DNA from: Trachythela sp. YZ-2020
Taxonomy: Eukaryota; Cnidaria; Anthozoa; Malacalcyonacea; Clavulariidae
Length of the DNA stretch: 64,000 nucleotides
Reading direction: 5' to 3'
NCBI GenBank assembly: GCA_016169945.1
Contig: JADLSH010000365.1
Location: forward strand, 733,501 to 797,500
The notes below the pieces were generated by a model that was not told the origin of the DNA, did not search any database, and saw only the letters and a program-made list of their open reading frames with translations. The translations under genes and the position numbers were made by a program. Shown piece after piece: positions 48,601-57,838 of the stretch (the first letter of the stretch is position 1; each line of letters begins with the position of its first letter).

Positions 48601-51600
48601 GTAATGTGATTTTATAATACCATATTCAATTTTCAGGTTGAGATTCAAACGATGTTAAGCTATGGTGTTAAACCAAATCGCATCCTATTTGCCAATGCGT
48701 GCAAGCAACGGTCGCACATGAAATATGCTGTTGCCCACGGTGTTGATCTCATGACATTTGATAATGAAATGGAGCTAAGAAAAGTTAAAGCACTTGCGCC
48801 AAATTCCAGGTAATAACTTGTTTGCCTAATGGTGGATTTTAGTCAGGCCTCACAAATTGGCAGGTTTCAGTATGCGTTACGGGGCAGCAGACTGTGGTCA
48901 ACTTCAAAAATGTAGAAACTTATAGAAGCAAGAAAATATAACTACTGTACATAGATCTCAATTGTCCCAAATACAAAACTACTACATATACAGGGTGTCC
49001 CAACAAAAAGTCCCCCTATAGAAATCACTCTTTTGTTGTTAAACGTGTGTTGTTATACCTCTGGGAATTCAAAATTTTGAACTATTTTTTACTCGCTGCG
49101 AGAGCTCGCAATAATAAACCAATCATAAAACGGCGTGTGGTGGCAACGGGATGACATTCGTGCGAGTACTCGCAGCGAGCTGCAAGGAGCTTCGTGCGAG
49201 GACTGGAAATCCGCCTTAACGCCCGACGATTTTACTCGTCAGTGGTAGGGTACTGCCAGTTAATGGGTTAAGATTTAAAGTTTCATGATGTTTTCTTATG
49301 TCTTTTGTATAAAACTGTGTTTTAAGATACAATAAATAATATCTTCTAATAAGTAAAATGAATATAATAGTCTCTCCTGATATTTTGTACACATTTTGTG
49401 TTTTAGATTGATATTAAGAATTCTCACTGATGATTCAAAATCACTTTGTCAGGTAGCGACACTATTACCTCAGCCAGTCAGCATGATGTTATAGTTATGT
49501 AGTTTAACTGCAGTTCTATTCTTCATACAACTATTACATGTAAATATTTTTCATCCCTTTCCACTTTTAGCTTGGAATCAAATATGGAGCTGCCCTTGAT
49601 CAATGTCAAAATCTCCTCAAAGTTGCCAAGGAACATGATTTGAATGTTGTTGGTGTCAGGTAGGCATGCTAGATATAATATATGTTTTAATCAAAATGAC
49701 TTTATTCATACTAGATAGCTCTATCAGTTCTAAGCTGTTCTCCCCAGAGGTCCAGTAATGGCCATCTCTTGTATAGAAAAGAGATATATAGAGAGAATAT
49801 AGAAAAACTGAACTAATTTTGTTTATACTGGATAGCTCTACCCGTTCTGCCTTAGCTAAGTTTATAATAATGACAATGAAGACCAACTTGCCCTCACTGA
49901 GTTTTCAAACAAGAAAACTTTGAGGAATACTTATTCTGAGTCATTCTGTTTTAAACCTTCAGTACTAAGTTGTATTATTTATGAAAATTAGGGATTTGCA
50001 CTTACAGACTGTTTTTCTCTGTTTAGTTTTCACGTTGGCAGTGGTTGCTTTGATGCAAGAGCGTTCAAGACGGCTGTCGAATCTGCCAGACTGGTTTTTG
50101 ACTGGGCAGTAAGTTTCCCAAATATTTTATGGTTTAGCAATCCTTATGCAGTGTAGAACGACAATATGCAATACACAAATTTGACTTACGCTTGTTTATA
50201 CCCAATTCACAACTTTGATAACTCGCATGCCTAGTTACTATATTCTAGTTTTCGGAAACATAGCAGTACAATTATGTATATTAAGAGCTATTCGTGTGCA
50301 ACCAATTTCCTCCCTGGGAATTCAAAGAACAGAAAAGGGATTTTCGCCATGTTGGGTGAAATTCGCATTGCAAACAAGGGAAATCCCTAGCTATTGTGGT
50401 TTCTTATAGAGGGAGATTGGATTTGATTTTTCACTCTTGGATGTCGGAGGAGGCTTTCCCGGTTCAGCAAGCAAGGATATTTGTTTTGAAGAGGTCAGTA
50501 GAGACAGATGTGAATAATGTTTGTTTAAGCTTGCCACACGCGAGAGCTCTTGGCTGAGGTAACGACCTCGCGAGGCGCGTGGTTTTTGCTCAGAAGACAA
50601 AGGCCGTGAGACAAAGATTTACCATGTTAATAGGAGAGTAACTTACTAAGCTATGGCTTCTCGTGGCGGTGAGCCAGGGCGCGAAATAACGGCCGGTCAA
50701 CGGACAATGTCCGGCAAAATGAGTAGTTGTCCGGTCAAACTCTCGCACGACCGGTCATTTTGACCGGCTACTTTTTAAAGTTTACATGTAATTCAGTTGC
50801 TAAATAAAGCTAACGAGCAAACTATTTTCTCATGGATTAAGTTTCGAAGTTGCTGACAAGTGAAAATAGCCGGCACGCAGTGGCTGCAACTGTCAAAACT
50901 TATGTTCTTTGTTAATTTCGTCTGATGTTGTGATTCTTGGCTTCTGCAGACATTTTTCTAGTTACATTAAGTATTTTACATTTAAGGGGACTTTGTCAGG
51001 CTTTAGTTTAGCTCAATAATTTGACCGACCAGAAATGCGGGATGTCCGAGCTAAAGTTGGTTTGGCCGGTCACCTTGACCGGCAACCCTCCAGCCGTTAT
51101 TTCGCGCCCTGTGAGCTCAACCAAGAGCTGTCTTGTTCGGCAGTCTTTATATCGTCTCTACCAAGTTTACGATTTTGGATGTCTCACTTGCCTTGTTAAT
51201 ATTGTTTTAGTCTGAAGGTGTTTGTGGATGGAATACTCGAACGGAAATTTATATACATTTTTTAGACCTAGCCAGGAGCAGTTGCGAAAAATGCAACTTA
51301 GGCCCTCTGGCAGGAATTGAATCTGCGGCCCTGCGATTCCGGTGCAGCGCTCTAACCAACTGAGCTACAGAGTCCAGTTGCTGAGCATCAACCGCAAGTT
51401 CGGTATATATCTGATGGGAGTGATGCCAGTATATGGTGTATGGGTAATTCCGTTGCACCGGAATCGCAGGGCCGCAGGTTCAATTCCTGCCAGAGGGCCT
51501 AAGTTGCATTTTTCGCAACTGTTCCTGGCTAGGTCTAAAAAATGTATATAAATTTCCGTTCGAGTATTCCATCTACTAACACCTTCTACTATTAATCTCA

Positions 51601-54300
51601 TCGAACGAGATGCCAAGAAAAATCTTGATATTGTTCTAGTATATTTGAAAAGCATAGAACAAAACAAAGATAACTAAACACGAGATACTGTATCTCACTT
51701 GCCTTAGGTAAAAGGGTTGTCTGAACAGGTAAACGTCCCGTAGCGCCGGAGGCACGACAAACCAGGGCATGATTCCCCGAAAAATTTTGAACTCTGAAAT
51801 GCCATTTCCTGCATTTTGAGGGAGATTTATGGAATTCTAAAATAACAACAATCAAACGTCATCAATTACAAAACACACCACTGTTTTACACAAAACTGTG
51901 TTTACAACAAAATGCATTTAAACAAACTCCAGGATTCTGTGACATGTTAACATGTAAACAAGAAGGTCGCTACTCGTTGAGATCTGACATGCAAGACATC
52001 AGGTGATCGTGCTTTTACTAGAGCTGGCCCTTTTCTTTGGAATTCACTCCCACATGAAATTCGTGCTTCGTCTTCAGTTGAGTGTTTTAAGAGAGACCTT
52101 AAGACTGAAATATCTTTTTAGGGATGCGTACATTAGTAGTGTGTTTTAAATAGACAATTTTTAACTGTTTTTGAATTATTTGACGAATGAATGTGTAAAT
52201 ATAGTCTAAAAGTAACTAGCGACGCTACCTCCATAGTCTAATGGGGGCTAACTCCAAATTCAAAACGTGCGCTTAAAACTTCAAAACTTAGTTGGATTAA
52301 GAGTTTGGAGTTACATGCCAACTCCAAAAAACCATATGGAGCTAGTTATCTAAGCCTGGAGTTACTGTCCGACTCCAAAACTCATCGTCAATCTTGAGGA
52401 GATTTTACAGTCAGACGTGAGTCAGTGTCTCCAGATTTGTATTTTTCAGTGGATTGGACTACTACAGTCTACAACTACTTGGCGGACCCCAGACCCTCGC
52501 AGCTGTGCGACATAGCCTAGCTCTATTCGAAGATTGGCTACCTTCACAAAAATCCTCAATATTTCGTGCACTTAAATTGGATTCGCTTGCAGTCTTGGTT
52601 GCCTCGATAGCTCAGATGAGTAGAGCGACGGAAGATGTCAGTTCGACTCCCACGTCGTTCTCTGCAGTGTCAATCAAAATTGATAAAAAGCTGACGACGA
52701 TTATACATATCTCTGAGGACAAGTCTGCAATAGAATTGTTATTAAGAAGTCAACGCTGTATTTCGTTTGATGTAGGTCTGCTCTGTGTTGAACAATACAT
52801 TAGATGAGTGCTTTCCTGTGAGCTGTGGTGTGAGAATCATTGCTGAACCTGGTCGTTTCTATGTCAGTACCGCTTTCACTTTAGTCACCAATGTGACATC
52901 TCGACGAGAAACAAACCTGAAGCTTACTGACAGTAAAGGTTAGTCTTGGATATACTGTTGGAGCGTTCATGGCACAGTAGTTAGCGCATGTACCTTTCAC
53001 CTCTGTGACTGGGGTTCCATTCCTGCAATATGTAGATGTCTGATTATAATTTCATCTAAAGGCCCGGCCATTCGAGGATTTACCTGGTTTTACCAGGTTA
53101 TTCCGGTTTCCTCCTGTAGTAACAATGGATCAATAAAATATGGCCCTTGCTGGACCTCTAGGGAGAACAGTTTAGAACGAATAGAGTTATCCAGTAATAT
53201 ATCACACACGAGAAGGAGTTTATTATAGTGATTTGAAACACCGAAAAGTGTGTTGAAAAACAAGGCGCTAGCCGAGTTTTTTAACATACTTTGAGGTGTT
53301 TTTAAATCACTATAATAAACGACTTCGAGTGTATGATATAGCTTCTCGAACAAACCAGTATTTAAAGAGAAATTCAACGCGAAAGTTGAGTTAATTTATG
53401 GGTGTTTATTACCGTGGTATCAAGACAACGATACGGTGGTGATTTCCTTTGTGTTTTGCTCATGAATTATTAATGAGTTTGAGAAGTATAAATACAGTTA
53501 GTTTAGGTTTCCTCCTGTAGTAACATTTGATCAATAAGAGATGACCCTTGCTGGACCTCTAGGGAAAACAGTTTGGAACTGATAGAGCTATCCAGTATAA
53601 ATAAAGTTAGTTTAGTTTAGGTTTCCTCCTGTAGTAACACTGGATCAATAAGATATGGCCCTTGCTGGACCTCTAAGGGAAACAGTTTGGAATTGATAGA
53701 GCTATCTAGTATTATTGTATTTATCAAATGAATGATGTTTCATTTGGAAATGTTTTTATTTAGGTAATCATTTGCAACACAAGACAACAAAAGTAAGTAA
53801 TCTTACTCCTAACCCTTGATCCTTAATCCTGACCCTACAAATATTTCTTTTTATATAAGGGTTTTATGTACTACATCAACGAAGGAGTATACGGCTCATT
53901 CAATTGCCTCATCTTCGACCATTCTACTGTGGAAGCCATACCATTACGTGATCACCATGGCAACGAAGAAAAATTCCCATCAAGCATTTGGGGACCGAGT
54001 TGTGACTCGATGGACTGTGTAGCAAAGAATACAATGCTGCCTGAATGCAATATTGGCGAGTGGCTGTATTTCAAAGAGATGGGAGCTTATACCTTGGCGG
54101 CTGCTTCGGGATTCAATGGCTTCCTCCCGCCGAACTGTTACTATTTCATATCGCGAAGTGCCAGAGCTGGCCTAGAAGATAAACTGCCCACTGTGCCTGT
54201 GGTTAGTGTGAAAGTTAAGAAGGGTGTTGAAGAACACTGCGCCGTTTCAATGGCCATAAATACTGACAGTTCTTTAAGCTATATTGACGTGAAATGTTGA
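44696..54300 (+). CDS. ODC1: Ornithine decarboxylase (12 coding exons)
   Basis: Coding exons: 44696-44797, 45325-45378, 45803-45839, 45983-46059, 48637-48809, 49407-49452, 49571-49659, 50027-50108, 50410-50493, 52776-52938, 53764-53792, 53860-54300. All boundaries are GT-AG and in phase; the product is 458 residues (human ODC 461). It is a PLP-dependent fold III decarboxylase making putrescine from ornithine, the entry step of polyamine synthesis. Visible key residues are PFYAIKCN with the PLP lysine (K67), FHVGSGC (H195), GGGFPG (233-238), EPGRFYV (E272) and WGPSCDSMD with the catalytic Cys360 and Asp361, plus Tyr389. All being present argues for an active enzyme rather than antizyme inhibitor. 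The C-terminus ends in DVKC and lacks an obvious vertebrate-type PEST tail. The introns are loaded with transposons. Confidence 0.95.
45477..45583. repeat. MITE with TTAACCCATTA termini, copy 1
   Basis: A 107-bp element with TTAACCCATTAG at the left and TTAATGGGTTAA at the right. The core has TAGTATTTTACT and TTTACTCGTCAGTGGTA. Confidence 0.88.
45609..45721. repeat. MITE with TTAACCCATTA termini, copy 2
   Basis: A 113-bp sister of the preceding element, 25 bp away. A right half of the same family lies at 49207-49270. Confidence 0.88.
46241..46741 (-). pseudogene. hAT transposase N-terminal remnant with BED zinc finger
   Basis: The minus-strand frame reads SAVWNHFKKGKDDPECQICG and NLMSHLKTSH, a BED-type finger (C-x2-C ... 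H-x4-H). It is followed by a Ser/Gln-rich linker and KEITDAITHFLAKDSIPFN, the usual start of the hAT transposase body. The frame then ends and the catalytic RNase-H-like domain is absent, so it is a truncated remnant within the 46149-47197 element. Confidence 0.85.
47021..47100. repeat. 20-bp tandem repeat inside the hAT element
   Basis: Four consecutive copies of TACCGTATAGATTTCGATAA, the last with one terminal change. Confidence 0.95.
47291..47393. repeat. Short foldback MITE
   Basis: GGTTGTATAAAAAAGT at the left is matched by ACTTTTATACAGCC-like sequence at the right. The interior carries repeated TAGTTAA/TTAACTAC words in inverse orientation. Confidence 0.7.
48992..49270. repeat. Mariner-type MITE fragment and MITE half
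   Basis: 48992 begins TACAGGGTGTCCCAACAAAA and continues with GTTAAACGTGTGTTGTTATA. The same sequence recurs inverted at about 55905-55990. At 49207-49270 stands the right half of the TTAACCCATTA MITE. Confidence 0.65.
50675..51111. repeat. TIR element CAGGGCGCGAAATAACGGC
   Basis: A 437-bp element with 19-bp perfect inverted ends. Internal GACCGGTCA/TGACCGGC pairs extend the arms. The termini start CAGGG as in hAT MITEs, but only a partial TGAGC flank match is visible. It lies in an ODC intron. Confidence 0.85.
51212..51627 (+). mobile_element. Hairpin SINE, full copy B, with 13-bp target duplication
   Basis: Flanked by ATATTGTTTTAGT (51199-51211) and ATATTGTTCTAGT (51628-51640). The left arm begins GGTGTTTGTGGATGG, and the inverse arm ends CCATCTACTAACACC, each ~130 bp and near-complementary. 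The left arm, read on the minus strand, holds a tRNA-like head with A-box-like TAGCTCAGTTGG and B-box-like GGTTCAATTCC sequences (one base differs in this arm). A tail with CATCGAACGAGATGCC follows. Confidence 0.85.
51987..52121 (+). pseudogene. LINE ORF2 C-terminal remnant in an ODC intron
   Basis: Reads TSGDRAFTRAGPFLWNSLPH and then SVECFKRDLKTEISF before TAG, the canonical tail of CR1-like LINE ORF2. It is 5' truncated. Confidence 0.8.
52601..52657 (+). repeat. tRNA-like SINE head fragment
   Basis: GATAGCTCAGATGAGTAGAG resembles an A box and GTTCGACTCC a B box, but they are too close for a full tRNA, so this is a SINE or tRNA pseudogene. Confidence 0.5.
52961..53740 (+). mobile_element. 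tRNA-derived SINE plus tandem tail copies
   Basis: The head at 52961-53035 has GGCACAGTAGTTAGCGCATG (A box) and GGGGTTCCATTCCTG (B box). The body (TACCTGGTTTTACCAGG, GGTTTCCTCC) leads into the tail with GGACCTCTAGGGAGAACAG and AGAGTTATCCAGTA. Further tail units follow at about 53480-53740 after a foldback insertion. This links the tail-only repeats at 7477-7812 to a SINE family. It lies in the intron between ODC coding exons 10 and 11. Confidence 0.7.
53198..53340. repeat. Foldback MITE inserted in the SINE tail
   Basis: ATATCACACACGAGAAGGAG at the left is matched inversely by ACTTCGAGTGTATGATAT at the right. TTTATTATAGTGATTT and AAATCACTATAATAAA form the inner arms. Confidence 0.8.
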
Positions 54301-54524
54301 AAAAAGTATATTATTTGTGGATTTCAGTTTATTTATATGGTGCTACACATAGTGGTCAACTTCAAATGTATTGACACTTAAGGGGGTGAGCAAATTATAC
54401 TAAACTTATACTAACAAGGTGAATACGTATAGTGAACAAGTTAGTCACTCTGATAACTGTCTTTTAGAGTTGACCACCATTTGCTGCGCTGTCACACTTA
54501 GTGAAACCATTTATATGGTTATAT
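54301..54524. other. ODC 3' flank
   Basis: Presumed 3' UTR and intergenic DNA. No canonical AATAAA is visible close to the stop. Confidence 0.4.
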
Positions 54525-54727
54525 CACAGTATAGAGACGACCAGTAGGGCCACTCGGCGATGCAACATGTAGCCGGCTTTTTATGCAAAAATATGCAGTT
54601 TACTGGCCAGGAAAGTTAGTCCAGCTTGCTTATTGGCCAGAAAAAGCAATTGACTGGCTGCCAATGCGTAATGAGCGGCCACACAAACTTTCAAATGAGT
54701 GGCCCTACTGGTCGTCTCTATACTGTG
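54525..54727. repeat. MITE with CACAGTATAGAGACGACC ends and 7-bp duplication
   Basis: A 203-bp element with ~31-bp perfect inverted ends, flanked by GTTATAT at 54518-54524 and 54728-54734. Confidence 0.9.
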
Positions 54728-54739
54728 GTTATATGCAAC

Positions 54740-55236
54740 CACTGATCTGAAAACAAGGACTGGATAGTGCATCTGCTATGCATAAATGAAGCCAATGGCG
54801 GCCGTATTGGTGTGACCACCACAAATCTACTGTGGTGTTGGGGACATGTTTAAAGAGCTTCTATAAGTTTCTAGTTATTGGTGGGAAAGGACAAATATTG
54901 TCTAGATAAGAATTTACCATCAGTGGCCACTCTTTCTTCCTAAATTTGCCGGTGAATGACTAATGAGGTCACACCAATATGGCTGCCATAAGCCTCATTA
55001 TGTGGTGTTTAAAACGTTCTAAAACTCATTAGAAGAGATGTTGGAACCTATATTTCTCAGATTACATAGGAAAATATATTTGCTTCATAGTATAACTAAT
55101 TTAAACAGTTAACGATTTGACTAGTCAAGAATTTGACAGATTTATAAATCTGATCTCATTAAAAATATTCTGGCTTCAAAATTGGCTCATTGAATTCAAT
55201 AGGATGCTCTATCCAGTCCTTGTTCTCAGATCAGTG
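54740..55236. repeat. TIR element CACTGATCTGA
   Basis: CACTGATCTGAAAACAAGGA at the left is matched inversely at 55214-55236. The interior GACCACCACAAATCTACTG and TCTAGTTATTGGTGG are shared with the left half of this element in each 2.2-kb unit (from 32413, 34605 and 36807). Confidence 0.85.
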
Positions 55237-55308
55237 AGTGAAAGCACGTAGTATATTGTGCTACACATGGTGGTCAACCTTCCCACCAAACACAAGGTCA
55301 ATACATAA

Positions 55309-56093
55309 GGGTGTCTCAAAAAACTGCAGCCTATAATTTTCATAACAGCCACTGCTAATTAGCATTTCAATGCTTGTGCAACTTATTATGCTCCTGGGAT
55401 TTGAAAATACGTTCTAATTGTCCACGTTATACAGGGTGTATAAAAAAAAACGCAACCTCGGAATTTCCCAAGAAATCCACTTTGTTCTTAAGAACAATTT
55501 AAAATAGCTTCTAATCGTATTCCAGGAGCATAACTGTCGAATTACTAATAGGTCGTATTACTATTTTAAATTGCCTAAATTCTTTTGTGCTTAAGAACAA
55601 AGTGGATTTCTTGGGAAATTCCGAGGGTTGGTTTTTTTTTTGGATAACTTCTGTCCAGGTCCAAAAAAAAGTCCTTAGAAATCATCAGCAAGTTATTATA
55701 CCTTTGGGAATTTAATTGAATTGTACATGAACGGCGGAAATATTTACAACTTCCCTTCGTCCAAATAATTTAACGCGACGTATAAGTTGTTAAGACAAAT
55801 ACTCGTTGCTCTGTAGTCAGTTGAACCATTCTTACTCGAACTGACGGTAAGACGAATTTGCAATGTGACATTTTTGTGTTGCTGTTCGTTTTAGAAGCTA
55901 TTTTAATTTCCCAGAGGTATAACAACGCACGTTTAACAACAAAAGAGTGATTTATATAGGGGGACTTTTTTGGGGGACACCCTGTACTGTAGCTATATAT
56001 TGTGTTTACGCACCCTTGGGATCAATTAGTGCTGCAATCGTGCAAATTCTAAAAATATCTGATTTCAAAGGGTTGCAGTTTTTTGAGACACGC
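55309..56093. repeat. Nested mariner-type foldbacks
   Basis: The outer ends GGTGTCTCAAAAAACTGCA and TGCAGTTTTTTGAGACACG enclose a partial CAGGGTGTATAAAA element (from 55432) and a partial CAGGGTGTCCC element (about 55660-55987). Confidence 0.75.
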
Positions 56094-56278
56094 TGATAAC
56101 TGTCTTTCCTTTAGAGTTCGCCACTAAAGGAACTCTAAAGGAAAGTTTGCTGCACTGTCCCACTTAATGAAACCAGCTCTTGAGATATTTTAAAGATTTT
56201 CATATTTGTGTATAACCGATGGTGTTCGCTACAGACACGCTGCTCCGTTGGAATATAAATATATAAAACACGTGCATA

Positions 56279-56525
56279 CAGGGTGTATAAAAAAAACGCA
56301 ACCTCGGAATTTCCCAAGAAATCCACTTTGTTCTTAAAAACAAAAGATTTTAGGCCCCTGGGAATTTAAAATAGCTTCTAATCGTATTCCAGGAGCATAA
56401 CTGTCGAATTACTAATAGGTCGTATTACTATTTTAAATTCCCCAGGGGCCTAAAATCTTTTGTGCTTAAGAACAAAGTGGATTTCTTGGGAAATTCCGAG
56501 GTTGCGTTTTTTTTTATACACCCTG
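56279..56525. repeat. Mariner-type MITE with TA target duplication
   Basis: A 247-bp element with CAGGGTGTATAAAAAAAACG at the left and its inverse at the right, flanked by TA (56277-56278, 56526-56527). The arms continue through CCTCGGAATTTCCCAAGAAA. Confidence 0.92.
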
Positions 56526-57838
56526 TATATTATATTATTAACAAGCTATTTATAAATATATCCAAGAAAATGTCATGCTTTTGACATCGGCTTTAGTGAA
56601 GTTGTATAAAATTAGCATGACAATTGTGCCATCCAGGCAGCAGTCGAATTGTTCCATTGGCTTTTCATTGTTTTGAAATTCCCTCTGTTCTCTGCCATCC
56701 AGTTGTTTTATCGTTTAGGCATAATGACTATTGAGTAGCGAACAAGCATATTAGCTAAATGTCCATTCACTGTATAATTCCTGGCTGGTCAGCCAACAAG
56801 CCCTACATCGCCCGAGAATCGTATCTGTCCAGCTCGTCGTACGTGAGGTTACGTGTGGTTAAATACATATAATATATATGAGTGTCTCGGTGGGCACCAG
56901 AGACTGTGTACCTTCGCAGTCCGCAAGCAAATAAAGGCGGTCAAGTGTATGCATAAATTAGGGCTAGTCCGGTCACAATAATAATTTATTCATTATACAA
57001 TGCACTTTATTAAGAAAATTAAAGGCAACCGGTTGTCCCGCGTGCCCCCGTACTATAAGGGCAACGGGGGCAGCTGCCACCGTGGCTCCGGCGCCCCTGA
57101 CTGTGGCTTGTTAAAGGGTTGGCATTTAACAAATTTAAATTAACATTTTAAAGTAAATTTATATGGCTAATTTAGCATAATTTATCACAAACTTGCATAA
57201 TTTGGCTGTCTGTTTAGAAATTTTAAGATCTGGTCACAGTGTTAAGGCCTGATTCCACGACGACATTATTCGCGAGAAATTGGGTCTGCAGAATACGGAT
57301 GGCTGCACACCAGCGAAATTTTTCGCATTTCGCTGAGAAAAACACTCGTGGAATCAGAGTATCAGACCTTTACGCATTCCGGTTCTGTGTTCTGCCGGGA
57401 AAAGCAAGACAAACTTGTAAATTTTTCATCCAAATTGAAGCAAAATATAATCGATTTGTCCTTGGCTTATGGGCATTACTCCACTCTACAAATGTTCTTA
57501 TTACATGTAAAATGTTTGATATTTTTCAGTTCTCACGTTCACGGACAAGCAAACGCACACACAAAAAAACCCAGGTGAAAACATACACGAATAACACGAT
57601 TGGACACCCCAAATTCCTGCACTGCTCAGGAAAACAAGCAATAGTTGGGTTATATTTGTAATAAACGAAATATATGCTTACGGGTACCAGTAAACAGGGT
57701 TTAACGTTTATAATTCGTAAGTATCGAAAGTGTTTGAAGGCAATTTTGACTATGTTTAACGTGAAATATTTTGCTTAAAAACTTAAGGATATACCCTGCA
57801 CTTTGTTTATATGAAAATTGAAAAGAACGGAGTAATTA
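56526..57838. other. Intergenic, with a small MITE at 57246-57357
   Basis: GGCCTGATTCCACGACG and CTCGTGGAATCAG are inverted ends of a ~112-bp MITE, and part of a 140-codon ORF here overlies it. The remainder should contain the promoter of the gene starting at 57839. Confidence 0.55.

Noticed and set aside
51295..51365. Possible tRNA gene (minus) with A and B boxes
   Set aside because: Embedded in the arm of a mobile hairpin element, with imperfect arms and flanking target duplications.
44696..54300. Antizyme inhibitor as the identity of the decarboxylase homologue
   Set aside because: The PLP lysine, His195, Glu272, Cys360 and Asp361 equivalents are all present, whereas inhibitors lose several of them.
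57239..57661. 140-codon plus-strand ORF
   Set aside because: Starts inside a MITE with GATTCCACG inverted ends and shows no family signature.
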